In this document: positions 1 to 6,240 of the stretch, one piece after another
Layout: each line of letters begins with the position of its first letter
Position numbering within the stretch: position 1 is the stretch's first letter
Origin: Acidaminococcaceae bacterium
GTDB lineage: Bacteria > Bacillota > Negativicutes > Acidaminococcales > Acidaminococcaceae
DNA: 13,737 nucleotides
NCBI GenBank assembly: GCA_017443165.1
Contig: JAFSOW010000091.1
Span: 1 to 13,737 of the forward strand
Direction of reading: 5' to 3'
The notes under the pieces: generated by a model
Databases searched by the model: none
What the model was told of the DNA's origin: nothing
Seen by the model: only the letters and a program-made list of their open reading frames with translations
Program-made: the position numbers and the translations under genes

Positions 1-2
1 CA

Positions 3-455
3 GAGGTTATACATTCTACGTATGCTGCCGAACCGGCCAGCGTGATTTATTACGCAGAGGATTCTACACGTCCTTTTATTCCGAAAGAAGCCATCAAATA
101 TAAAGGACATCACTATCATGTATTCTCCGATATCGGTAAAACCATGGAAGAAGCGCAGCAGTTTTGCGAATCCATGGGCGGTCATCTGGCAGCGGTCGGT
201 GACGACGAAATGAATGAGCGTATGTACCGGCTGATCAATGACAGCGGCTATGATAATGAATACTTTGAAAAATTCGGGCATTACCGCATGATTCCCAACG
301 AACCTGTTACCTATGTGAAAGCGAACCAGGAAAGCAACTTAGAAGAAGATGAAGTCTTCTACGGCTTGTATTACTGGAACTACAAAAACCTGACGGAAGA
401 CGGTACGACCGACGGCACAGGCGGGAACGCTTTTGTCTGTGAATGGGACAAATAA
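3..455 (+). CDS. C-terminal part of a protein with a C-type-lectin-like domain (5' end cut by window)
   Basis: The reading frame is open from the first bases of the window to a TAA at 453-455, so the true start lies upstream. The GTG at 42 has no ribosome binding site and is not a credible start. The visible 150 residues carry the hallmarks of a C-type-lectin-like fold: a YKGHHYHVF strand, an 'EEAQQFCESMGGHLAAVGDDE' block (the classic W/EEA..C...GGHLA..), and a closing FVCEWD strand whose Cys would pair with the first. Such domains in bacteria are usually binding modules of larger, often exported proteins or of formylglycine-type enzymes. The missing N-terminus would decide location and partner. 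The calcium-binding EPN/WND signature is not obvious, although 'NEP' occurs mid-domain. It converges on the symporter gene and shares a terminator with it. The fold is confident; the function is unknown. Confidence 0.75.
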   Translation, partial: EVIHSTYAAEPASVIYYAEDSTRPFIPKEAIKYKGHHYHVFSDIGKTMEEAQQFCESMGGHLAAVGDDEMNERMYRLINDSGYDNEYFEKFGHYRMIPNEPVTYVKANQESNLEEDEVFYGLYYWNYKNLTEDGTTDGTGGNAFVCEWDK

Positions 456-521
456 TACAATAAGTTCAGCCGCGAAGGGCGAAAGTTCTGCGGGGTTTGC
501 TTAGCGCTTAGCACCAAAAAA

Positions 522-553
522 CAGGTGGTTCCGGATTTTTCCGAAACCACCTG
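522..553. terminator. Intrinsic terminator between convergent genes
   Basis: A 13-base stem (CAGGTGGTTCCGG / CCGAAACCACCTG, one mismatch) closes a short T-rich loop. On the minus strand it is followed by six T residues (complement of 516-521), so it best serves the symporter gene. The plus-strand side has only a weak T-rich tail but can also end the lectin-domain gene. Confidence 0.8.
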
Positions 554-595
554 AAGAATTTTATATCCGAAAATAATTCTTTTAAACTGCTTTCA

Positions 596-1969
596 TTACT
601 TTTCCTTTTCCATGCCCCACGCGTATACGCCGTCAAGGCTGGGCAGGATATGCGGATCGAAATCCGGATCCATGCCTTCGGCGCGCTGTTTTTCATAATC
701 GTCCAGCGCAATCTTCGCAAAGGGGAACAGACGGGAAATGGCGTACAGGTTAGTCGTAGCCAGGAACGCGATGCTGCCGAACATAGTCATGGCGACCACC
801 GCTGCCCGGAATATATACAGCGCGGTTTTGCTCTGGGTCAGGAAGGCCAGATTGATTTCGCCGTAATAATAATTGCCCACCAGGGAACTGAAGGCGAACA
901 TCATGATCATGATGCCGATAAAGACGATGGCCCAGCTGCCTACTTCCGCTGCCAGGCAGTTCTGGATCAGTTCGATGCCGGTGACCTTGCCGCCGATTTC
1001 ATACACACCGGACAGGAGTACCAGGGCGGCGGAGGCAGAACAGATCAGCAGCGTGTCCACATAAACACCGAAAGCCTGGATCAGGCCTTGCTTGACCGGA
1101 TGGGTCACATAGGCGGTGGCCGCTGCGTTGGGCACGGAACCTTCACCGGCTTCGTTGGAGAACAGGCCCCGCTTGATGCCGTTCATGACACAGGCCCCGA
1201 AACCGCCGGCTACCGCTGCCTGTGGCGCAAAGGCGTTGCTTACGATTAAAGCGAACACAGAGGGGAGCTGTCCGAAATTCATAATGACGACGATCAGCGC
1301 AATCAGAAGATACGCGCCGGCCATGACCGGCACCAGCATTTCCGCCACCCTGGCCACGAAGTGGGCGCCGCCGCAGATTACGAGGGCGATCAGGATGGAA
1401 ACGACTACACCTACAATCGTGCGGTCCCAGCCAAAAGCACTGTGCAGGGACAGGGTGATGGTGTTGGCCTGCAGGGAATTATAGACCAGCGCGAAGGTTG
1501 TCATTAACAGCAGGGAAAACAGTTTTGCCAGATTGGGCATGTGCAGCACATTCTGAATGTAATATGCAGGCCCCCCGTGAAAGGTCCATTTCCCCCGGGG
1601 GATTTTATAAATCTGGGCCAGGGTGCTTTCCACAAAACCGGTGGCGCTGCCTACGATGGCCACCATCCACATCCAGAAGATGGCGCCCGGCCCGCCCAGC
1701 ACGATGGCAATGGCCACGCCGGCGATGTTGCCGACGCCCACGCGGCTGGCCGTACTGACGCAGAAAGCCTGGAACGAGGAGATCTGGTTCCCCATCCGTC
1801 TTGTCCCGACGCCTTCCGCCAGTAAACGGACCATATCAACTAAAAGCCGTATCTGGATAAAACCGGTACGGAACGTGAAATACAGTCCCAGTCCGATCAG
1901 CAGGACAATCAGGATGTAGGACCAGAGGATTGTGTTGACCTGGTTGATGACAGCGTTTAACGTTTCCAT
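596..1969 (-). CDS. alsT: Sodium:alanine/glycine symporter, AGCS family
   Basis: This is a 457-residue polytopic inner-membrane protein of normal length for the AGCS family, which imports alanine or glycine with Na+. N-terminal 'YFTFRTGFIQIR' (about 30-41), 'GVGNIAGVAIAI' (about 78-89) with 'GGPGAIFWMW' after it, 'HGGPAYYI' (131-138) and the long 'SNEAGEGSVPNAAATA' segment are family signatures. About ten hydrophobic segments are visible. The ATG at 1969 is supported by a GGGAG site eight bases upstream on the minus strand. It is a single-gene unit, ending at the terminator at 522-553. Its roughly 160-base leader holds an 8-bp hairpin but no recognisable glycine riboswitch. The alternative substrate is another small neutral amino acid. 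The symbol alsT is given by family resemblance. Confidence 0.93.
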   Translation of the reverse strand: METLNAVINQVNTILWSYILIVLLIGLGLYFTFRTGFIQIRLLVDMVRLLAEGVGTRRMGNQISSFQAFCVSTASRVGVGNIAGVAIAIVLGGPGAIFWMWMVAIVGSATGFVESTLAQIYKIPRGKWTFHGGPAYYIQNVLHMPNLAKLFSLLLMTTFALVYNSLQANTITLSLHSAFGWDRTIVGVVVSILIALVICGGAHFVARVAEMLVPVMAGAYLLIALIVVIMNFGQLPSVFALIVSNAFAPQAAVAGGFGACVMNGIKRGLFSNEAGEGSVPNAAATAYVTHPVKQGLIQAFGVYVDTLLICSASAALVLLSGVYEIGGKVTGIELIQNCLAAEVGSWAIVFIGIMIMMFAFSSLVGNYYYGEINLAFLTQSKTALYIFRAAVVAMTMFGSIAFLATTNLYAISRLFPFAKIALDDYEKQRAEGMDPDFDPHILPSLDGVYAWGMEKEK

Positions 1970-2358
1970 AATGCAACTCCCGTCTTTAAGGAACCGCTGA
2001 TTAATTTGTCTGCAGGCCTGTCTGCGCTTTTGCGGATTGCTTCATTAGTAATTCCCGAAAAGCAATCAAACTCATTGAACCAGCGTTTACTTATTTAATT
2101 TTTCTCCGATAGTCACGAATCTAATAAAATTATATTACGGATAAAGGTTTAAATACAGAAAAGACCGAGCTTTATTTATTTTGAAAGGCAATTTTGAAAA
2201 CAATGTATATTATGAACGGTTTTTGTGTTAAAATAAATAAATAAGTAAGTAAAACAAAGTCATCAAAAAGAAGTAACCGAAAAGAAATATGTGAAAAAAT
2301 AAATATAATGCAGGTATTAAATTGATAGAGATAAAGATTCTTTCTTCAGGAGGAAAAT
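1970..2358. other. Divergent intergenic region between alsT-like and kup genes
   Basis: No gene is seen here. The alsT side contains a perfect inverted repeat, GATTGCTT (2035-2042) / AAGCAATC (2060-2067), which would be transcribed in the alsT leader. The kup side (2150-2340) is very AT-rich, with short TAAA/TAAG runs (about 2231-2254). I see no convincing -35/-10 pair for kup and no c-di-AMP (ydaO) riboswitch signature, which might have been expected before a potassium transporter gene. Confidence 0.5.
2129..2157 (-). promoter_or_regulatory. Possible promoter of the alsT-like gene
   Basis: On the minus strand a perfect TATAAT (complement of 2129-2134) lies 17 bases from TGTATT (complement of 2152-2157). 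The -35 is poor, so this rests mainly on the -10 box and its position upstream of the symporter gene. Confidence 0.35.
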
Positions 2359-4356
2359 ATGCAGGAGAATCAGGCTGAACACAGCCATAAATTCAGTTTT
2401 GGGATGTTCCTTGTGGCGCTGGGTATAGTATACGGCGACATCGGCACATCCCCCATGTATGTAATGAAATCCATCGTGGAAGGGAACGGCGGAATCGAGT
2501 TTGTAGATCCGGAGTTTATCGTCGGGTCCCTGTCTCTGGTCATCTGGACCATCACGCTGCTGACGACGATCAAGCATGTGCTGATCGCGCTACGGGCCGA
2601 CAACCACGGCGAAGGCGGCATCTTTGCGCTTTACAGTCTGATCCGCGACTGCGGGAAATGGCTGATCATCCCCACCATGATCGGCGGCTGTACCATGCTG
2701 GCCGACGGCGTCCTGACTCCCGCGGTGACCGTCACGACGGCAGTGGAAGGGCTGCGCAGCATCGAGGCTGTAGATAATTTTCTCGGACCCGGACAGCATA
2801 TCGTTGTAGTGATTACGCTGGCGATTATCAGCCTGCTGTTTATGATCCAGCGGAGTGGGACCAGTTCCATCGGCAAGATGTTCGGCCCGGCTATGATGGT
2901 GTGGTTTTTGTTTCTTGGTATCACGGGAATCTGGATGACCCTTGGTGACCTTTCGATTCTCCGGGCGTTTAATCCGGTTTATGCCGCACAGGTACTGCTC
3001 AGTCCCGGCAACAAGGCAGGATTAATGATCCTGGGAAGCGTGTTCCTGTGTACCACCGGCGCGGAAGCCCTGTATACAGATATGGGGCATGTAGGCCGGG
3101 CGAACATCTATTTCAGCTGGCCCTTCGTTAAAATCTGCCTGATCCTGAACTATATGGGACAATGTGTCTGGATCATCCAGAACCATACTAATCCGGCCTT
3201 ATGGGCCATGGAGGATTTTAACCCGTTTTATGTGATGCTTCCGGAAGCGCTGCGCCCGGTGGCGATCCTGCTGAGCGCGCTGGCTGCGATCATCGCCAGC
3301 CAGGCCCTGATCAGCGGCAGCTATACGCTGGTGCATGAGGCAGCCAACCTTGATCTTATGCCTCATTTAAACGTGCGGTACCCCTCGGACACGAAGGGCC
3401 AGATTTATATTCCGTTTGTCAACAATATCCTGTGGCTCTTCTGCGCGCTGGTAGTCCTTTACTTCCGCAGCGGGTCCCGGATGGAAAATGCCTACGGTCT
3501 GGCGATCACGATCAGTATGCTGATGATGACGGTCATGTTCTGCGTTTATATCGGGGTGATACATAAACTCCCGGTGGCAGCCTTTGTGTTCGGCTTGGTA
3601 TTCTTTGCCATCGAAGGCGTGTTTTTCATCTCGAGCCTCGGGAAATTTATGGTTGGCGGCTATGTGGCCATCATCATTTCCCTGGCGGTTCTCTTTATCA
3701 TGCTCGCATGGTACCGGGGGACACAGGTTGAGCAGGCGCAGAACACGTTCCTGAATATGCGGGAACATCTGTCGGCCATTAAAAACCTGCAGAACGATGA
3801 ATCCATTCCGATGTGCAGCCACAATGTGGTTTATCTGGTCAAGGGGGAAGATCCGGAAAAAATCGACCGGGATATCCTGTATTCGATCCTGGATAAAGAC
3901 CCGAAACGGGCCAATGCCTACTGGTTTATCAGTGTCAATACTACCAACGAGCCGTACCAGAAGCAGTATGAAGTGGAAACCTTCGGAACGGATTATATCT
4001 TCCGAATTAACCTGTATCTCGGCTATAAGGTACGGCCCAGCGTCAACATCTATCTGAGACAGGTCGTGAGCGATCTGCTGGCGTCGGGCGAATTGCCGAA
4101 ACAGCACCGGCAGCATTCGATCTACGGACCTTCGGATGTAGGTTCCTTCAAGTTCTGCCTGATCCGGAAAATGATGCCCCAGGAAGGGGATATTGACGAA
4201 GTGGATAACCTGCTGATCCGTTCGAAATACACGATCCGCCGCATCGTCGGGAACCCGTTCCAGTGGTTCGGGCTGGAAACTTCCAACATCCTCATCGAAT
4301 ACGTGCCCCTGTTCCTGGCGCGGCGGTTGAAAGACGACCGGCTGGAACGGGTCTGA
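2359..4356 (+). CDS. kup: Low-affinity potassium transport protein Kup
   Basis: This is a 665-residue protein of the KUP/HAK/KT family, which imports K+ (probably with H+) across the cytoplasmic membrane. Family signatures are in order: 'GIVYGDIGTSP' (22-32), 'ADNHGEGGIFALYSLI' (80-95), 'ADGVLTPAVTV' (115-125). About twelve hydrophobic segments run to about residue 460, and a soluble C-terminal domain of about 200 residues follows, as is usual for the family. The ATG at 2359 has AGGAGG five bases upstream. Length and motifs look intact. It appears monocistronic, with a strong terminator at 4426-4462, and is divergent from the alsT-like gene. No regulatory RNA was recognised in its leader. Confidence 0.95.
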   Translation: MQENQAEHSHKFSFGMFLVALGIVYGDIGTSPMYVMKSIVEGNGGIEFVDPEFIVGSLSLVIWTITLLTTIKHVLIALRADNHGEGGIFALYSLIRDCGKWLIIPTMIGGCTMLADGVLTPAVTVTTAVEGLRSIEAVDNFLGPGQHIVVVITLAIISLLFMIQRSGTSSIGKMFGPAMMVWFLFLGITGIWMTLGDLSILRAFNPVYAAQVLLSPGNKAGLMILGSVFLCTTGAEALYTDMGHVGRANIYFSWPFVKICLILNYMGQCVWIIQNHTNPALWAMEDFNPFYVMLPEALRPVAILLSALAAIIASQALISGSYTLVHEAANLDLMPHLNVRYPSDTKGQIYIPFVNNILWLFCALVVLYFRSGSRMENAYGLAITISMLMMTVMFCVYIGVIHKLPVAAFVFGLVFFAIEGVFFISSLGKFMVGGYVAIIISLAVLFIMLAWYRGTQVEQAQNTFLNMREHLSAIKNLQNDESIPMCSHNVVYLVKGEDPEKIDRDILYSILDKDPKRANAYWFISVNTTNEPYQKQYEVETFGTDYIFRINLYLGYKVRPSVNIYLRQVVSDLLASGELPKQHRQHSIYGPSDVGSFKFCLIRKMMPQEGDIDEVDNLLIRSKYTIRRIVGNPFQWFGLETSNILIEYVPLFLARRLKDDRLERV

Positions 4357-4425
4357 AACTTTGGCTTCCTCACAGAGCCCGGTTGCGCAGAAAAAGAACG
4401 GCAACTCATATGTAAACTCATTCAG

Positions 4426-4462
4426 CGCGGTTTGCAGCTACATGCAGACCGCGTTGTTTTTT
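4426..4462 (+). terminator. Intrinsic terminator of kup
   Basis: An 11-bp stem, CGCGGTTTGCA (4426-4436) / TGCAGACCGCG (4443-4453, one G-U pair), with a six-base loop is followed by TTGTTTTTT (4454-4462). Confidence 0.9.
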
Positions 4463-4574
4463 CGTGCCAATTGAAAGAGTTAGAAAAAGTCGCATCCGGC
4501 GAAAAAAGCCCACATAAAAACAGCAAAAAAACGGCCGATAATAACATAGAGAGCAAAAATTAAAATCAAAAGTC
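4463..4574. other. AT-rich spacer upstream of the palindrome promoter
   Basis: No gene is seen. The stretch is A-rich with several A-tracts. The A-tracts just upstream of the palindrome (about 4551-4570) would sit where UP elements or upstream alpha-CTD contacts normally fall. Nothing else was recognised. Confidence 0.4.
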
Positions 4575-4575
4575 G

Positions 4576-4621
4576 TTGTCGCCTGGGAAGCGACCACGAA
4601 TTCGGTGCGTTGTGGTATAAT
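4576..4621 (+). promoter_or_regulatory. Promoter with shared palindrome, copy 1
   Basis: The palindrome TTGTCGC-N7-GCGACCA (arms GTCGC 4578-4582 and GCGAC 4590-4594) overlaps the -35 position (GACCAC, 4592-4597). It is followed after 18 bases by a perfect -10 box TATAAT at 4616-4621. There is no TTGACA-like -35, so an activator (or an alternative sigma factor) is probably required. The palindrome centre is about 42 bases before the expected start near 4628. It is near-identical to the copies at 5472 and 12069. It would drive the long leader that holds the S-box and the HTH gene. Confidence 0.75.
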
Positions 4622-4627
4622 ATTATC

Positions 4628-4860
4628 AGAAAAGGTGAACAGACCGGATCACCTTCCGGGGATCAGTCCAGAGTAGAAATAAAAATCCCCGGATTTGAGA
4701 ATTTGATCACAGATGCAGAAACGCATTTTAGTTAAAGCGCGTAAATTTATATAAACGTCCAATCAACATTGCAGTTGATTCAGGTAAGTGTTCAGTTGTT
4801 GGGAAACGGAGTAACGTATGGCATTATAAAAGAGCAATCAGGATTGCATTTTCTTTCTTT
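4628..4860 (+). ncRNA. Possible small RNA or structured leader ahead of the S-box
   Basis: The stretch between the copy-1 promoter and a terminator-like hairpin has no convincing gene. It starts with a perfect 7-bp hairpin (AAGGTGA 4632-4638 / TCACCTT 4649-4655) and then a 9-bp stem with a 21-base loop (TCCGGGGAT 4655-4663 / ATCCCCGGA 4685-4693). Near the end is GCAAT/ATTGC (4834-4847) followed by a T-rich run (4848-4860). This could be a discrete RNA of about 230 nt, or simply the upstream half of the riboswitch leader with partial termination. It is not assigned to a known RNA family. Confidence 0.35.
4834..4860 (+). terminator. Terminator-like hairpin upstream of the S-box
   Basis: A short stem GCAAT-CAGG-ATTGC is followed by ATTTTCTTTCTTT. 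The stem is only 5-6 bp, so termination may be partial. If it were complete, the downstream S-box would need its own promoter, and none is obvious. Confidence 0.45.
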
Positions 4861-4884
4861 AATATTGGTTCCGGAAACGGAAAG

Positions 4885-4984
4885 CAATTGACCATAGAGA
4901 GTGCGCGAGAGACAAGCTCTTTGACCGCACAGCAACCTGGCCGTAATACGGTTAAGGTGCTAAAGCTTGTATGATGGGAGATTG
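4885..4984 (+). promoter_or_regulatory. SAM-I (S-box) riboswitch aptamer
   Basis: The conserved S-box core is readable. AGAGAG follows the P1 5' strand (4896-4901). Then comes a kink-turn-type element 'GAGAGAC..GCTC..TGAC', then GCAACC (4932-4937), a P3 hairpin GCCGT-AAT-ACGGT, and AAGGTGCTAA (4954-4963). P1 is CAAT-TGA-CCAT (4885-4895) pairing with ATGG-GAG-ATTG (4974-4984). It departs from consensus in the P2 and P4 regions (AGAGA for AGGGA, and AGCTT where AATCC is usual). Known S-boxes bind S-adenosylmethionine and switch off methionine or SAM genes, so an HTH gene downstream is unusual. The 3' strand of P1 overlaps the antiterminator, as expected for transcriptional control. Confidence 0.8.
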
Positions 4985-5056
4985 AGAGCTCTGCCCATCA
5001 TTCCGATGGGCCTTTGTATTTACAAAAGCCCGTCTGTATGATGGGCTTTCTTTTGT
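4972..5056 (+). terminator. Chained terminator/antiterminator of the S-box
   Basis: Five complementary segments alternate: A TGATGGG (4972-4978), B GCCCATCA (4993-5000), C GATGGGC (5005-5011), D GCCCGTC (5028-5034) and E GATGGGC (5040-5046), followed by TTTCTTTT. B:C plus D:E gives a terminator ending in the T-tract. A:B plus C:D (the latter extended by TTTGT-ATTT-ACAAA) leaves E unpaired and permits read-through. Segment A lies in the P1 3' strand, so SAM binding should favour termination. Confidence 0.8.
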
Positions 5057-5087
5057 CCCCCAAAGTATTGAAAGGAGTGATTTGACT

Positions 5088-5423
5088 ATGGTAGAAACTT
5101 TCACACAAATGCTGCTTCGCTTTATGGAGGAACGGAAGATCACCCGGGCCGGGTTGTATAAAGATGCCGACATAGACCGCAAACTGATTTACAAAATTCT
5201 GAAACAAAAGGACTACCAGCCAAAGAAAGGGACTGCGGTACGGCTTGCGCTGGGACTGCGGCTTTCCCTGGAAGAAACGAAAGCATTGCTGGAGGCCGCG
5301 GGATTCGCTTTGTCCCGCAGCATCCGGAAAGACTGTGTGATTTCCGATTGCATCGCCCGGAACAGGGGGACAGTATGGGAGGTGAACCGTGTGCTGAGAG
5401 CCCGTGGTCTGGGGGATATATAA
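5088..5423 (+). CDS. Small HTH-like (XRE-type) regulator, possibly linked to ADP-ribose systems
   Basis: This is a 111-residue soluble protein. Residues 2-75 look like an all-helical lambda-repressor/XRE-type domain, with ETFTQMLLRFMEE, a recognition-helix-like 'DIDRKLIYKILKQKDYQPKK' (28-47) and 'AVRLALGLRLSLEETKALLEAAGFALS' (50-76). The C-terminal tail, 'KDCVISDCIA...WEVNRVLRARGL', matches the tail of the same family. From memory, this family, with its IDRKLFSKI-type motif, occurs alone or fused to macro domains; that should be checked. The ATG at 5088 is preferred over a TTG at 5082 because GGAG (5074-5077) is ten bases upstream of the ATG but only four from the TTG. The S-box leader lies immediately upstream, so expression should rise when SAM is low. 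It is probably DNA-binding. It could regulate the shared palindromes, but nothing here proves it. Confidence 0.8.
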   Translation: MVETFTQMLLRFMEERKITRAGLYKDADIDRKLIYKILKQKDYQPKKGTAVRLALGLRLSLEETKALLEAAGFALSRSIRKDCVISDCIARNRGTVWEVNRVLRARGLGDI

Positions 5424-5424
5424 A

Positions 5425-5463
5425 ACAGTAAGGAAACGCGTCTGGACAGCGTCTCCCTGCTGT
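5425..5463 (+). terminator. Hairpin after the HTH gene
   Basis: An interrupted stem, ACAG-GGA-ACGC (5425-5439) / GCGT-TCC-CTGT (5449-5463), starts two bases after the stop codon. Only a weak T-rich tail follows (CCTTTG), so it may be a leaky terminator that allows some read-through into the next unit. Confidence 0.35.
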
Positions 5464-5471
5464 AAGATCCT

Positions 5472-5516
5472 TTGTCGCCCGGGAGGCGACCACTTTTTTC
5501 CGGTATGCAGTACAAT
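5472..5516 (+). promoter_or_regulatory. Promoter with shared palindrome, copy 2
   Basis: Arms GTCGC (5474-5478) and GCGAC (5486-5490) are separated by seven bases. GACCAC lies at the -35 position (5488-5493), followed by a 17-base spacer and the -10 box TACAAT (5511-5516). Transcription would begin near 5523, about 33 bases before the alpha-CTD-like gene. The reading frame of that gene is open through this element, but the element is too similar to the other two promoters to be coding. Confidence 0.75.
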
Positions 5517-5555
5517 GAATTTGAAAGGCGGGAACGGTTACCGCAAGGAGGTAAG

Positions 5556-6146
5556 GTGGAAGTGCAACAGGATTTATTACAGACAGACATGACAGACAAA
5601 ACAGAAGCAGCAAGGCGTTTTCTGGAAGAAGCGCTGGCGGATTTCAGAAAAGGCAGGCTGCAGGAAGCGGCAGAAAAGATGACAGTTTCGGGCACGCTCG
5701 TGCGGGAGATGATCGGTTTCATTAAATGGGAAGAATTGAACCGCCCGGTTCAGATTACGGCCGACGCAACATTCCGGCACCGCCCCGAACGTCATGTAAT
5801 GTGGTATGAGCTGAAAGAGAAATATCTGTCGGAACGGGAACACAGGAACCACTCGCTGAACACGGAAAAGACTGCCGGCGCATTGCCGGAAAAGATTCCG
5901 GAAAGAGAAACGCAGCAGGAAGATCTGTTGTCACAGGTTTGTATCGAGGAGCTGGGACTTTCGTTGCGTGCCGAAAACTGCCTGCACCGCGTCGGAATCG
6001 AAACCGTCGGGCAGCTGACGGCAAAAACGGCAGGCGAGCTGAGCATGATCCGGAACTTCGGGCAGAAATGTCTGGCGGAAGTAAGGGAAAAGCTGGCAGA
6101 GAAAAACCTGACGCTGCGTGAAGAAGAAAACAAAGAGAAGACCTGA
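5556..6146 (+). CDS. Stand-alone RNA polymerase alpha-CTD-like domain protein
   Basis: This is a 196-residue protein. Residues about 128-188 match the C-terminal domain of the RNA polymerase alpha subunit: 'CIEELGLSLRAENCLHRVGIETVGQL...LSMIRNFGQKCLAEVREKL'. Aligned to E. coli alpha, the DNA-contact positions R265, N268, G296 and K298 are kept (R138, N141, G169, K171), while S299 is replaced by C172. The first about 125 residues are charged and helical and are unrecognised; they are not the alpha N-terminal domain. The start is uncertain. GTG 5556 is four bases and GTG 5562 ten bases after AAGGAGG (5545-5551), and ATG 5589 is too far away. It is the first gene of a likely operon with the vWA gene 94 bases downstream. 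In alpha, this domain binds UP-element DNA and activators, so a transcriptional or nucleic-acid-binding role is inferred. Confidence 0.8.
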   Translation: MEVQQDLLQTDMTDKTEAARRFLEEALADFRKGRLQEAAEKMTVSGTLVREMIGFIKWEELNRPVQITADATFRHRPERHVMWYELKEKYLSEREHRNHSLNTEKTAGALPEKIPERETQQEDLLSQVCIEELGLSLRAENCLHRVGIETVGQLTAKTAGELSMIRNFGQKCLAEVREKLAEKNLTLREEENKEKT

Positions 6147-6240
6147 AACTTGAAGATACCGGAAGGAAGCGGTACGAACAGCAAAGACGGTTACAGAAGC
6201 GTACAGTAAAAACAATTAATTAAATTAAGGAGAGAAAGTT

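Noticed and set aside
650..1249. Plus-strand open frame opposite the symporter gene
   Set aside because: It overlaps conserved AGCS motifs on the other strand; no independent support.
1970..2128. Glycine riboswitch in the leader of the alsT-like gene
   Set aside because: Glycine riboswitches often precede such symporters, but the conserved aptamer sequences are absent; only a simple 8-bp hairpin is seen.
3367..4404. Long minus-strand open frame of 345 codons opposite kup
   Set aside because: It is antisense to a fully conserved kup gene, has no ribosome binding site, and its translation shows no recognisable protein features; a shadow of the real gene.
4489..4502. A further GTCGC...GCGA element upstream of palindrome copy 1
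   Set aside because: The arms are separated by five instead of seven bases, the right arm is incomplete, and no -10 box follows at the right distance; probably chance.
4739..4972. Plus-strand open frame reading through 'INIAVDSGKC', suggesting an actin-like ParM fragment
   Set aside because: It has no start codon or ribosome binding site, the resemblance is only a few residues, and its second half overlaps the S-box riboswitch, which explains the sequence better.
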